Positions 44,108 to 52,705 of a stretch of DNA of 64,000 bases are shown piece by piece. The DNA comes from Zeimonas sp003577305 (GTDB taxonomy: Bacteria > Pseudomonadota > Gammaproteobacteria > Burkholderiales > Burkholderiaceae_E). The stretch spans positions 1 through 64,000 of the forward strand of contig SZOX01000002.1 in assembly GCA_030263385.1 (NCBI GenBank). The letters are read 5' to 3'. Position numbers and translations under genes: made by a program. Below the pieces are notes generated by a model that saw nothing but the letters and a program-made list of their open reading frames with translations, was not told the DNA's origin and did no database searches. Numbering within the stretch: the first letter of the stretch is position 1; each line of letters starts with the position of its first letter.

Positions 44108-44494
44108 ATGTCCGCCGAAGCCCTCACCACCGACCGGTTCGACAGCACCATCACCGGCAACGACATCGTCGTCATCGACTTCTGGGCGCCCTGGTGCGGC
44201 CCGTGCCGCGGCTTCGCGCCGATCTTCGAGGAAGTGGCCGACGCCAACCCGGACGTCAAGTTCGTCAAGGTAAACACCGACGAGGAGCAGTCGCTGGCCG
44301 GGCATTTCGCGATCCGCTCGATCCCGACGCTGATGATCTTTCGCGAGCAGGTGATCGTGTTCCAGCAGGCGGGTGCCCTGCCGAAGGGCGCGCTCGAAGA
44401 CGTGCTGTCGCAGGTGCGCGCGCTCGACATGGCCGAGGTCAAGCGCGGAGCGCGCCCGTACGACCCCGGGCAGGACGCGCGCAACACGCAGTGA
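44108..44494 (+). CDS. Thioredoxin-family protein
   Basis: 128 residues. VVIDFWAPWCGPC with redox pair C30/C33 and the cis-proline region IRSIPTLMIF are canonical for thioredoxin. About 15 extra residues at the C-terminus (RGARPYDPGQDARNTQ) are not in TrxA. It is cytoplasmic with no signal peptide. GGAG precedes the ATG at 44108. Monocistronic, with a hairpin terminator downstream. Confidence 0.92.
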   Translation: MSAEALTTDRFDSTITGNDIVVIDFWAPWCGPCRGFAPIFEEVADANPDVKFVKVNTDEEQSLAGHFAIRSIPTLMIFREQVIVFQQAGALPKGALEDVLSQVRALDMAEVKRGARPYDPGQDARNTQ

Positions 44495-44519
44495 CCCGGC
44501 GGACCGTGCGCCGCCTCGT

Positions 44520-44542
44520 GGGCCGGCGAGCGTCGCCGGCCC
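44520..44542. terminator. Bidirectional hairpin terminator
   Basis: GGGCCGGCGA (44520-44529) and TCGCCGGCCC (44533-44542) form a perfect 10-bp stem with a 3-nt loop between the convergent thioredoxin and lyase genes. It is among the most stable inverted repeats I see in the window. Confidence 0.6.
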
Positions 44543-44550
44543 GAAGACGT

Positions 44551-45783
44551 TCAGCCTGTGAGCGCGTGCTGCATGGCCTCGAAGCCGGCCTGCAGGTCCG
44601 CGATCAGGTCGTCGGGGTGCTCCAGGCCGACGTGCAGCCGTACCAGCGGGCCGCCCGCCCAGGGTCGCGCGCTGCGCAACTGCTCGATGCGCGCCGGCAT
44701 GATCAGGCTTTCGAAGCCGCCCCACGAATAACCGATGCCGAAGTGACGCCGGTGCTCGCATAGCGCCGCGATCGCGGCGCGCCTGCGCGCATCGCTGGCG
44801 AACATCGAAGGCTCGAGCGAGAACGAGAACAGGCCGCTCGCCCCGGAGAAGTCGCGCCGCCACAGCGCGTGCTGCGGATGCGAGAACAGTGCCGGATGCA
44901 GCACCGACTCGACCTCCGCGCGCCGCTGCAGCCAGTGTGCAACCGCCAGCGCGTTCTCCTGGTGGCGCTGCATGCGCACCTCGGCGGTGCGCAGCCCGCG
45001 CAGCACCAGCCAGGCATCGTCGCCGCTCACGCACTGCCCCAGCTGGCGCACTGCGCTCCACAGCCTCGGCCACAGCGGCTCGCGCGCCACCGCCGCACCC
45101 ATCAGCAGGTCGGAGTGGCCGCTCCAGTACTTGGTGAGTGCCAGCACCGAGACATCGACGCCCCAGTCGAAGGGCCGCGCGAACACCGGCGAGGCCCAGG
45201 TGTTGTCGATCATCGTGAGCACGCCGCGCTCGCGCGCGACCGCGCAGATCGCCGGCACGTCCTGCACCTCGAAGGTGTAGCTGCCCGGGCTCTCGAGCCA
45301 GACCAGCTTCGTCTCGGGCCGGATCAGCGCGTCGATGCCGGCGCCGACCGTGGGGTCGTAGTAGCTGGTCGTCACGCCGAGGCGCGCCAGCATCCCGTCG
45401 CAGAAGACCCGCGTCGGTCCGTAGGCCGAATCCGTGACGAGAACGTGGTCTCCCGGCTCGAGCACCGCGAGCAGCACCGTGGTGATCGCCGCCAGGCCCG
45501 ACGGCATCAGCGCCGCGCGCACCTCGTGACCATCGCCCTCGACCTCGGCGAGCGCGTCCATCAGCGCCATCGTGGTCGGCGTGCCGGCGGTGCCGTAAGT
45601 GGTCGCATGGCGCTCGCCGCGCCCTACCGCCTCGCCCGCGGTCTCGGCCTGCGCGAGCGTGTCGAACAGGACGGTCGAGGCGCGATGCACCGGCAGGTTC
45701 GCGGTGCCGACGGGCACGTCGAGGAAGCGGCCGGCTTCGGCGAAGCGGGTGCCTGGAGCGGACGTGGGAGCGCGACGGGACAT
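44551..45783 (-). CDS. metC: Cystathionine beta-lyase
   Basis: 410 residues, Cys/Met-metabolism PLP family. VPVGTANLPVHRASTVLFDT, YGTAGTPTT, GDHVLVTDSAYGPTR, and the PLP lysine in LALTKYWSGHSDLLMG follow the bacterial MetC subfamily more closely than MetB or MetY. It would cleave cystathionine to homocysteine, pyruvate and ammonia. Last gene of the leftward AEC-TAXI-hydratase-CoA transferase run, 49 bp after the CoA transferase. Confidence 0.88.
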   Translation of the reverse strand: MSRRAPTSAPGTRFAEAGRFLDVPVGTANLPVHRASTVLFDTLAQAETAGEAVGRGERHATTYGTAGTPTTMALMDALAEVEGDGHEVRAALMPSGLAAITTVLLAVLEPGDHVLVTDSAYGPTRVFCDGMLARLGVTTSYYDPTVGAGIDALIRPETKLVWLESPGSYTFEVQDVPAICAVARERGVLTMIDNTWASPVFARPFDWGVDVSVLALTKYWSGHSDLLMGAAVAREPLWPRLWSAVRQLGQCVSGDDAWLVLRGLRTAEVRMQRHQENALAVAHWLQRRAEVESVLHPALFSHPQHALWRRDFSGASGLFSFSLEPSMFASDARRRAAIAALCEHRRHFGIGYSWGGFESLIMPARIEQLRSARPWAGGPLVRLHVGLEHPDDLIADLQAGFEAMQHALTG

Positions 45784-45832
45784 GGGCCAGCAGTCTACCT
45801 GCGCAGCGGCTCCGGCAGCATCCGCGACGACC

Positions 45833-47062
45833 TCACGCGCCGATCCGCCCGTCCTCGATCACCCCCTGCGCCGCGAGCGCGTCGATCTGCGCGTCGTCGT
45901 AGCCGTGCTCGCGCAGCACTTCCCGCGTGTGCTCGCCCAGCAGCGGCGCCGCACGATCGACGCGCGCCGGCGTCTGCGACAGGTGCACCGGGCAGCCGAG
46001 CGCCTTCGTCGCCCCGGCCTGCGGATGCTGCAGGTCGACCACCATGCCGCGCGCCAGCACCTGCGGATGCGACAACGCCTCGCCGATCGAGTTCACCGGC
46101 CCCACCGGCACGCCGGCTGCATCGAACACCTCGATCCAGTGCGCGCGGTCGTGGCGCGCCAGCACGACTTCCATCGCCGCGACCAGATCGGCCAGGTTGC
46201 GCATCCGGTCGGCGTTGGTCGCGAAGCGCGGATCGGCCTTCCACTCCGGATGCCCGAGCACCTCGGCAATGCGCTCCCAGTTCGCCTGGTTGGCGCCGCC
46301 GATGTTGATGTAGCCGTCGGCGGTGCGGAACGCCTGGTACGGCGCAGCGAGCACGTGGCTGGAACCCAGCGCCTGCGGCGACACGCCGGTGGCGAAGAAG
46401 ATCGCCGCGTGCCAATAGGTCTGCTGCACTGCCGCCTCCATCAGCGAGGTATCGACCACCTGCCCGCGGCCGGTCTTCAGCTTGTGCACGTAAGCCGCCA
46501 GGATGCCCACCGTGGCCAGGATGCCGCCGTTGATGTCGGCCACCGAGTTGCCGGTCTTCACCGGCGGACGGCCGGGCTCGCCGGTGATGCTCATCAGCCC
46601 TGCGAAACCCTGCGCGATCAGGTCGAAGCCGCCCTTGTCGGCCCACGGGCCGTCGCGACCGTAGCCCGAGACCGCGCAGTAGATCAGCCCCGGGTTGATG
46701 ATCGACAGCGCGTCGTAGCCGAGCCCGAGCTTCTCGAGCGTGCCCCGCCGGTAGTTCTCGGTGAGCACGTCGGCGCGCGCGACCATCCGGCGCAACACCT
46801 CCTTGCCCTGCTCGTGCTTCAGGTTGAGCGCAATGCCCCGCTTGTTCCGGTTCAGGATCATGAACGGCGCCGACACGCCGTTCACGCGCGGCTCGCGATA
46901 GCCGCGCGAGTCGTCGCCGCCCGGCAGCTTCTCGACCTTGATCACTTCGGCGCCGAGGTCGGCGAGCATCATCCCGGCCGTGGGGCCGGCCATGATCTGC
47001 GCGAGTTCGAGCACGCGCATGCCCGCGAGCGGGCCCGGGTGCGAGGCGGCGTGCGCGTCCAT
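45833..47062 (-). CDS. CaiB/BaiF-family CoA-transferase
   Basis: 409 residues. GMRVLELAQIMAGPTAGMMLADLGAEVIKVEKLPGGDDSR is the class III CoA-transferase N-terminus (read here in overlapping short pieces), followed by NRNKRGIALNLKHEQG and the catalytic Asp in KGGFDLIAQG. It moves CoA between carboxylic acids, for example from succinyl-CoA to an aromatic or branched acid. It starts 1 bp after the hydratase stop, suggesting a shared pathway. Confidence 0.9.
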   Translation of the reverse strand: MDAHAASHPGPLAGMRVLELAQIMAGPTAGMMLADLGAEVIKVEKLPGGDDSRGYREPRVNGVSAPFMILNRNKRGIALNLKHEQGKEVLRRMVARADVLTENYRRGTLEKLGLGYDALSIINPGLIYCAVSGYGRDGPWADKGGFDLIAQGFAGLMSITGEPGRPPVKTGNSVADINGGILATVGILAAYVHKLKTGRGQVVDTSLMEAAVQQTYWHAAIFFATGVSPQALGSSHVLAAPYQAFRTADGYINIGGANQANWERIAEVLGHPEWKADPRFATNADRMRNLADLVAAMEVVLARHDRAHWIEVFDAAGVPVGPVNSIGEALSHPQVLARGMVVDLQHPQAGATKALGCPVHLSQTPARVDRAAPLLGEHTREVLREHGYDDAQIDALAAQGVIEDGRIGA

Positions 47063-47063
47063 T

Positions 47064-47843
47064 TCATCGCCCCACGAAAGTCGGCTTGACCTTCGCGAGG
47101 AACGCCGAATAGCCGATCCGGAAGTCCTCGGTGTCGAAGCAGTCGAAGCACTCGTCGTACTCGCTCTCGGTGATCGGCCGGCCTTCGGCGAGCCGTCGAG
47201 CGAACTTCCTGTGCCAGCGCGCCACCAGCGGCGCGCCCTCGGCGATGCGCCCGGCCGCGGCGCGCGCCTCGGCTGCCACCTGGTCGTCGGGCACGACGCG
47301 CGTGACCAGCCGCTTCTCCTTCGCCTCGCGCGCGTCGAAGATGCGGCCCTCGAGCAGGATCTCGAGCGCCACGTCGGCGCCCGCAAGACGCACCAGCGGG
47401 ATCATCTCCGGGTAAGCCATCACCAGCCCGAGGTTCCTGATCGGCACGCCGAAGCGACTCGATTCGCCGCAGATGCGGATGTCGCACATCGAGGCGATCT
47501 CCAGCCCGCCGCCCACGCAGATGCCGTGGATCTGCGCGACCAGCGGATGGCGGCACTCGATCATTGCCCGCGCGGTGGCGTGCATCACGCGACCGTACTC
47601 GATCGCCTGCTGCTTGTTCGAGCGCTCGGTGGCGAACTCGGCGATGTCGTTGCCGGGAGAGAACGCCTTCTCCCCCGCGCCCCGCACCACGATGCAGCGC
47701 AGCGCATCGTCGGCCGACAGCTCGCGGATCGCGTCGCCCAGCCCCTGCCACATCGGTCTGGTCATCGCGTTGAGCTTGTCGGCGCGGTTCAGGACGACGG
47801 TGGCGATCGCGCCGTCGCGCGCCACCCGGATCAGGTCGGTCAT
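47064..47843 (-). CDS. Enoyl-CoA hydratase/isomerase family protein
   Basis: 259 residues. Crotonase fold with VVLNRADKLNAM, the CoA/oxyanion region AFSPGNDIAEF and HGICVGGGLEIASMCD. Of the two catalytic glutamates of hydratases, the one equivalent to Glu164 is present (VALEILLEG) but the one at Glu144 is replaced by Ile (FGVPIRNLG). It may therefore act as an isomerase or other crotonase activity. Coupled to the TAXI gene (ATGA) and to the CoA transferase. Confidence 0.85.
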   Translation of the reverse strand: MTDLIRVARDGAIATVVLNRADKLNAMTRPMWQGLGDAIRELSADDALRCIVVRGAGEKAFSPGNDIAEFATERSNKQQAIEYGRVMHATARAMIECRHPLVAQIHGICVGGGLEIASMCDIRICGESSRFGVPIRNLGLVMAYPEMIPLVRLAGADVALEILLEGRIFDAREAKEKRLVTRVVPDDQVAAEARAAAGRIAEGAPLVARWHRKFARRLAEGRPITESEYDECFDCFDTEDFRIGYSAFLAKVKPTFVGR

Positions 47844-49231
47844 CGTGTCTCCTTGCCGGTGAGGGCTGTCATCGAGGGGGCTTCGGGCTGCGCCGCACCT
47901 CGGATCCGGTCGCGCACCATCCGGATGTGTCCGCGCAGCGCGTAGAGTTCGTCGGCATACGACAGCGGCACCGTCAGGCGCTCGACGCGCGACTCGAGCT
48001 GGTCGAGCCGCTCGATCAGCCGGTGCGTGGCGTCCTCGCGCTCGTCCACGCTCTCCTCGATGTCGCGCAACTGGCCGTACCAGCGGAAGATGCGCGAGCG
48101 CACCTTGAACTCGTAGAGCGGAGGCACGACGCGCGACAGCGGGATCAGCACCGCGATGATCGACACGAGAACGACCCACATCCGGTCGACCAGGTTCGCC
48201 AGCCAGAAGGGCAGGTAGCGCTGCAGCCACGGCGTGCCGCTGCGCAGCGCGCGCTCGGCCTCGCGCGCGAGCGGCCACTCGAGCGAGCGCTCCGACGGGA
48301 ACTCGCCGCGGCGCTGGAACCAGCCCGCCTCGCCGTGGATCGCGCGCGCAGCCTGGACGAACAGCTGCACCAGCGCCGGATGGATGTCGTCGCGCGCCAC
48401 CAGCATCGCGGTGGGCGCCACCAGCGGCACGTCGCGCGGCGGCAGGTCGCGCGCCAGGTCGACCACGCCGCGCGGCAGCGTCACCGGGCTGAGGAACGGA
48501 TAGCGGCGCGAGTACGCCTCGGCCTGCTCGAAGCCGTAGAGCCGCACGCCCGGCGTCTGCAGCAGCATCTGCACCAGCATCGATTCCGGAGCCGTTGCGA
48601 ACACCACCGCGTCGACGTCGCGGCCCAGCATCGCGACGACCGCCGGCGTCTCGCCGAGCGTGCGCAACTGCACCGTCGCCGGATCGATGTTGTTGGCCTC
48701 GAACAGGCGTGCCATGAGATTCGGCACGCCGCTGCCCGGCGTACCGACGTTCAGGCGCCAGCCACGAAGGTCGGCGAGGCGCTCGATCGCGTCGCGCCGC
48801 AGCCGCGTTCGGGCGGCGTCTTCGCGATAGAACAGCCACACCGGTTCGTGGAAGAGGCTGCCGAGCGCGACCAGCCCATCGTCCTTCGGCTGGCCGGGCA
48901 GCGTCGACTGCGCATCGGCGCCGCCCTGGACGAACGCCACCTGCACGCCCGAGCCGGGATCGCGCAGCAGCTCCAGGTTCTCGGCGGCCCCCTGGGTGGT
49001 GCGCAGTCGCACTTCGATCCCGTGGCGCGCGAACCACGACCGGTAGCGCTGGCCGAACTCGGCGTAGGCGCCCTGCTCCTGACCGGTGGCGAGCGTCACG
49101 GTCTTCGGCGGCGCCGGCTGCAGGTACCAGTAGGCGGCCGCGAGCAGGCCCACGGCGATCAGCACGAACGGTCCGGCAGTGACCAGCAGGTCACGCAGGT
49201 TCTGCACGGCGACGCGGAGGAAGCGGGGCAT
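47840..49231 (-). CDS. Membrane-anchored TAXI-family solute-binding protein
   Basis: 463 residues. N-terminal transmembrane helix (about 17-37), a TAXI solute-binding domain outside the membrane (about 45-325: TVTLATGQEQGAYAEFGQRY, GWRLNVGTPGSGVPNLM), a second helix (about 350-375) and a cytoplasmic helical tail with heptad-like repeats (IEESVDEREDATHRLIERLD). No TRAP permease (DctQM) gene is nearby, and the architecture suggests sensing or scaffolding as well as transport. The start could also be GTG at 49258. Confidence 0.8.
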   Translation of the reverse strand: MPRFLRVAVQNLRDLLVTAGPFVLIAVGLLAAAYWYLQPAPPKTVTLATGQEQGAYAEFGQRYRSWFARHGIEVRLRTTQGAAENLELLRDPGSGVQVAFVQGGADAQSTLPGQPKDDGLVALGSLFHEPVWLFYREDAARTRLRRDAIERLADLRGWRLNVGTPGSGVPNLMARLFEANNIDPATVQLRTLGETPAVVAMLGRDVDAVVFATAPESMLVQMLLQTPGVRLYGFEQAEAYSRRYPFLSPVTLPRGVVDLARDLPPRDVPLVAPTAMLVARDDIHPALVQLFVQAARAIHGEAGWFQRRGEFPSERSLEWPLAREAERALRSGTPWLQRYLPFWLANLVDRMWVVLVSIIAVLIPLSRVVPPLYEFKVRSRIFRWYGQLRDIEESVDEREDATHRLIERLDQLESRVERLTVPLSYADELYALRGHIRMVRDRIRGAAQPEAPSMTALTGKETR

Positions 49232-49279
49232 CGGGGTTCGGGCAACGGAAACCGGCACGCGGGCCGCGCCGCCGTTCCT

Positions 49280-50188
49280 TCATCTGGCCAGGCCCAGCCA
49301 CAGGCCGAGCGGCACGAAGGCGATCGCGGAGAGATTGCCGAGCAGCACGATCGCGGCGACCTTGTCCGGCTCCTGGCCGAACTGCTCGGCGACGAGGAAA
49401 CATAGCACCGCCGGCGGCAGCGCGGCAAAGAGGTAGAGCTGCCCGCGCTGTTCCGCGCTGAACGCGAACAGGCTGTCGAGCAGCCAGGCGACCGCGACGC
49501 CCGACAGCGGACAGGCGATCGCGCCGACCAGGCCGATCTGCCAGCTCCTTAGACTCACGTCGAGCATCCGCACGCCGAGTGCGAAGAGCATCAGCGGTAT
49601 GCAGGCCTCGCCCAGCATCTGCATCGACTTGAAGAGGCCCTCGGGAATCGGCACGCGCGTCGCCGCGAGCACGATGCCGGCGATCATCGCGATCATCATC
49701 GGGCTGGTGAGGAACTTCAACGAGGTCCTGCCGCCGCCGCCGCGCCCGCTCTCGATGATCTTGATGCCGACGGAGAAGTAGACGAGGCTGCCGGCCATGA
49801 ACAGGGCCACGGCTGCCGGCAGGCCGGTCGCGCCGAAGGCCAGCGCAGCCAGCGGCAGCCCCATGTTGCCGCAGTTGTTGTACATCATCGGCGGCAGGAA
49901 AGTGCGCACGTCGTAGCCCAGCAGACGCGCGAGCGGCCAGGCCAGCAGCCCGGAACCGAGCGAGATCAGGATGCCGGCCGCGATCAGGTTGAGGTTGGCG
50001 GCCAGGTCGAAGTCTTTCGACGCGAAGGCGGTGAGCACCAGCAACGGGCACAGCACGTCGATGCTGACGCGGTTCACCGCTGCCATCTCGAGCCGCACGG
50101 CCTCGCCGCGCCATCGGGCATAGCCGTAGCCGAACGCGATCGTGATGAACACCGGCAGGATGATCGAGAGGATGCGTTGTACGAGCAT
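49280..50188 (-). CDS. AEC-family (auxin efflux carrier-type) permease
   Basis: 302 residues with about ten transmembrane segments in two halves. MMYNNCGNMGLPLAALAFG is the family's conserved N-N-x-G-x-x-G-x-P region. Bacterial members export organic acids such as malate or malonate. First gene of the leftward unit through metC; 48 bp upstream of the TAXI gene. Confidence 0.88.
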   Translation of the reverse strand: MLVQRILSIILPVFITIAFGYGYARWRGEAVRLEMAAVNRVSIDVLCPLLVLTAFASKDFDLAANLNLIAAGILISLGSGLLAWPLARLLGYDVRTFLPPMMYNNCGNMGLPLAALAFGATGLPAAVALFMAGSLVYFSVGIKIIESGRGGGGRTSLKFLTSPMMIAMIAGIVLAATRVPIPEGLFKSMQMLGEACIPLMLFALGVRMLDVSLRSWQIGLVGAIACPLSGVAVAWLLDSLFAFSAEQRGQLYLFAALPPAVLCFLVAEQFGQEPDKVAAIVLLGNLSAIAFVPLGLWLGLAR

Positions 50189-50257
50189 GAGAGCGCGGGA
50201 TCGTGATGGAAACCGGACGCCGCGCAGTGCGCTGCGCCCGGCGCGATCAGGAGGAAT

Positions 50258-50722
50258 TCACATCTGTGCCTGGAGATACTCCTGCAGCCCGACCCTGGCG
50301 ATCAGGCCGAGTTGCCTGTCCAGCCAGTCCAGATGGAGTTCCTCGTCGTCGAGCATCTGCGCCATCAGGTCGCGACTGGCGAAGTCGTGACCGCGCTCGC
50401 AGATGCCGATCGCGGCGCGCAGGTGATCGATCGCGGCGCTCACGAGGGCGCGATCGCTCTCCAGTTGCTTTGCCACGGTGTCGCGCGACTCGACCGCGCG
50501 CGGGCTTCCCATCGACGGAGCGCCGCCCAGCAGCAGGATTCTGGCCATGATGCGCGCGGCGTGGGTCGTTTCCTCTTCGCTGTATGCCTGCTGCGCAGCG
50601 GCAAGGCGTGCGAAGCCCCAGTGCCGGCAGGTCGCCGCGTTCAGCAGGTATTGCCGGTGCCCGGTCAGCTCGAACGACAGGTATTCGTCCAGTTGCCGTA
50701 TCACCTGCGGATCGCCGTTCAT
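50258..50722 (-). CDS. Bacterioferritin-like protein lacking key ligands
   Basis: 154 residues, alignable to E. coli Bfr without gaps over residues 1-154. Ferroxidase ligands E18, E51, H54, E127 and H130 are retained, but E94 is replaced by Val (RALVSAA), removing a ligand of the second iron. The haem ligand Met52 is Thr (EETTHA), and H46 of the inner-surface site is Ala. It may be a structural subunit co-assembling with another bacterioferritin, as in two-subunit Bfr systems, or carry a different role. No ferredoxin (bfd) gene adjoins it. Confidence 0.88.
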   Translation of the reverse strand: MNGDPQVIRQLDEYLSFELTGHRQYLLNAATCRHWGFARLAAAQQAYSEEETTHAARIMARILLLGGAPSMGSPRAVESRDTVAKQLESDRALVSAAIDHLRAAIGICERGHDFASRDLMAQMLDDEELHLDWLDRQLGLIARVGLQEYLQAQM

Positions 50723-50894
50723 GTTCTCCCCTTTTCCCGCGTCGCGGTTGCTCCGCGTGCCCCCGATGATGCACGATCAGGCGACGCGCCGAGCAGTCGG
50801 CCCGAGGATTTCGCTGTCCAGCAGGCGATTCGGCTTTACCCGTGATCCGGGTGTCGCCATATTGGCCGCCCCACCTGCCACCCTCGCTGCTCCT

Positions 50895-51125
50895 CGACGA
50901 TGTTCGTCGGCACCGCCGCGATGATGTTCCCCGCCTCGATGTGGATGGCGCGCATCGGACGTCGGGCCGGCCGGTTCGTTCGCCGCAGGCGGAATGCTCG
51001 AAGCGCTGGGGTGGGAGACGATGAACCTGGCGCTCGTTCCCTGGCTGGCTTCGGCAGCCGCGTCGCTCGCGTGGCTCGGAATGCGCCAGCGTACGCGCGC
51101 ATCCGGAGGGCACGACGGCCGCTGA
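50895..51125 (+). pseudogene. Deleted remnant of an MFS transporter gene
   Basis: The 417-bp gap between bacterioferritin and EmrE holds a broken copy of the MFS gene at 62217-63398. Bases 50895-50964 are identical to 62350-62419, and 50961-51030 match 63240-63309 with one mismatch. The intervening 824 bp are missing, with a shared GTCG at the junction, which shifts the reading frame. After 51031 the match falls off but stays gapless to a stop at 51123-51125. Left of 50895 similarity is lost except for a short GCCACCCT. It encodes fragments MFVGTAAMMFPASMWMARIG and, in another frame, GGMLEALGWETMNLALVPW. Confidence 0.9.
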
Positions 51126-51139
51126 CGCCGGGCCGTGCG

Positions 51140-51472
51140 TCAGTGCGACACCGTCCGGGAGAAAACGTTGAGCACGACGACGCCCGCGACGATGAGCAGC
51201 AGCCCCAGCACAGCGGGCGCATCCAGCGCCTGCCCGAAGAACAGCCAGGCAATCAGCGCCACCAGCGCGACGCCGGCGCCCGACCAGATCGCATAGGCCA
51301 CTCCCACCGGAATCGTCCGCAGCGTGAGCGACAGGAAGTAGAAGGCCAGGCCGTACCCGACCACGACGACGAGCGACGGCCAGAAACGGGAAAACCCCTC
51401 GGACGCCTTCAGCGCCGAAGTCGCGGCCACCTCGCTGACGATGGCCACCGAAAGGAAGATCCAGGGTCGCAT
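51140..51472 (-). CDS. Small multidrug-resistance transporter, EmrE type
   Basis: 110 residues, four transmembrane helices. The essential membrane glutamate E14 (SVAIVSEVAATSALKASEGF) and AYAIWSGAGVALVALIAWLFFGQ region, seen in short pieces, match EmrE/QacE and not SugE. It would export lipophilic cations in exchange for protons. The pump gene lies beside the MFS remnant. Confidence 0.9.
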   Translation of the reverse strand: MRPWIFLSVAIVSEVAATSALKASEGFSRFWPSLVVVVGYGLAFYFLSLTLRTIPVGVAYAIWSGAGVALVALIAWLFFGQALDAPAVLGLLLIVAGVVVLNVFSRTVSH

Positions 51473-51546
51473 CCGCAGGGTCCTCGTTGCGCGGGTATCA
51501 CGGGCCGGATCGAACGCGACGGAATCGCCGTCTGGCAGCGCGTGTG

Positions 51547-52197
51547 TCAGCCTTTGGCCGGATAGCCGACCGTCTGCGACAGCAGCACCTGCTGGTCGTG
51601 CGCCAGCCCGAGCGCTTCGGCGATCGCGTCGCGATCGATCCAGGCGCGGATCACGGTCGCCAGCCCGTTGCCGGCGGCGAACAGATAGACGTTCTGCGCG
51701 ATCGCGCCGACCGCGACCGATGCGAAGCTCTCGCGCTGGGCTACCGGGACCATGGCCATGCGCCGGTGATCGGCCACGTAGACCAGGTCGAGCGGCGCCT
51801 CGTCGACGAAGTCCTGGTAACCGGTGACGCGCCGCAGATCGGCCTTCGCGACCAGGCGCAGCGCATGCTCGTCGGCGTCGTACAGATACGCCCCGCCGGG
51901 CAACGCCGCGTAGACGTCGATTTCCTGCGCGTTCAGCGCCGACGGCGCGGTGCGTCCGCCGTCGGGACGGTTGCAACCCCAGGCGGCCCACAACAGGCTC
52001 GACAGCAGCGGCAGCGGCAACTCGACGTGCGCGAACTCGCGCGACGAGCGGCGCAGCGCGAGCGTTTCCATCAGCGGCATGCCGCCGCTCGCCTCGGGTG
52101 GCGGCAGCACGATCGACGCAGCCGCATCGCCGATCGCAGGGCGCGGACGCAGCCTGCCCATCATGCCGAGCGCGAGCTTGGTGAGCGTGCTGCTCAT
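51547..52197 (-). CDS. Nitroreductase-family protein (SagB-like)
   Basis: 216 residues. ETLALRRSSREF with LLWAAWGCNRPDGGRTAPSALNAQEI (shown in part) and AGNGLATVIRAW form the FMN-binding nitroreductase/SagB-type fold. Members outside azoline biosynthesis reduce nitro compounds or quinones; no peptide cluster is nearby. It starts 3 bp after the EamA gene's stop. Confidence 0.82.
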   Translation of the reverse strand: MSSTLTKLALGMMGRLRPRPAIGDAAASIVLPPPEASGGMPLMETLALRRSSREFAHVELPLPLLSSLLWAAWGCNRPDGGRTAPSALNAQEIDVYAALPGGAYLYDADEHALRLVAKADLRRVTGYQDFVDEAPLDLVYVADHRRMAMVPVAQRESFASVAVGAIAQNVYLFAAGNGLATVIRAWIDRDAIAEALGLAHDQQVLLSQTVGYPAKG

Positions 52198-52200
52198 CGA

Positions 52201-52635
52201 CTACCTCCGCAGCGCCAGCACGAGCACGCCGCCGGCGACCAGCGCGATGCCGAGCCAGTCGCGCCCCGACGGCCGCTCGCCGAGAAACGCGAATGCGAAG
52301 ATGGCGACCAGCACCACGCTGAACTTGTCCACCGGAGCGACCTTCGATGCGTCACCGATCTGCAGCGCGCGGAAGTAGCACACCCACGAAGCGCCGGTGG
52401 CCAGCGCCGACAGCCCGAGAAAGAGCCAGGTCCGCGACGGGAGCTCGAACGGATTGCTCCACTTTCCCGCGAGCCAGATGAACGCCGCGAGCACGAACAG
52501 GATGATGAAGGTGCGCACCAGCGTCGCGAGGTCGGAGTCGACGCCCTGGATGCCGACCTTGGCGAAGATCGCGGTCATCGCGGCGAAGACCGCCGACAGG
52601 GCGGCCCAGAAGAACCAGCTGTTCGAGGTTGCCAT
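52201..52635 (-). CDS. EamA-family half-size membrane transporter
   Basis: 144 residues with five predicted helices, equal to one EamA repeat (usual DMT proteins have two). ALSAVFAAMTAIFAKVGI and CYFRALQIGDASKVAPVDKFS are recognisable from the single-repeat group related to EmrE, so it should act as a dimer. Substrate unknown. Confidence 0.85.
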   Translation of the reverse strand: MATSNSWFFWAALSAVFAAMTAIFAKVGIQGVDSDLATLVRTFIILFVLAAFIWLAGKWSNPFELPSRTWLFLGLSALATGASWVCYFRALQIGDASKVAPVDKFSVVLVAIFAFAFLGERPSGRDWLGIALVAGGVLVLALRR

Positions 52636-52705
52636 GATGGGCGGAGCATAACCCGCCTTGCCGGCCGGCGGCGGATCCGCCGGATCTCGGGAACGAGGCG
52701 ATCGG

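Noticed and set aside
50900..51565. A possible 221-residue protein beginning MFVGTAAMMF
   Set aside because: After the first 23 residues it reads the MFS fragment in the wrong frame and then runs antisense to EmrE; it is the pseudogene.
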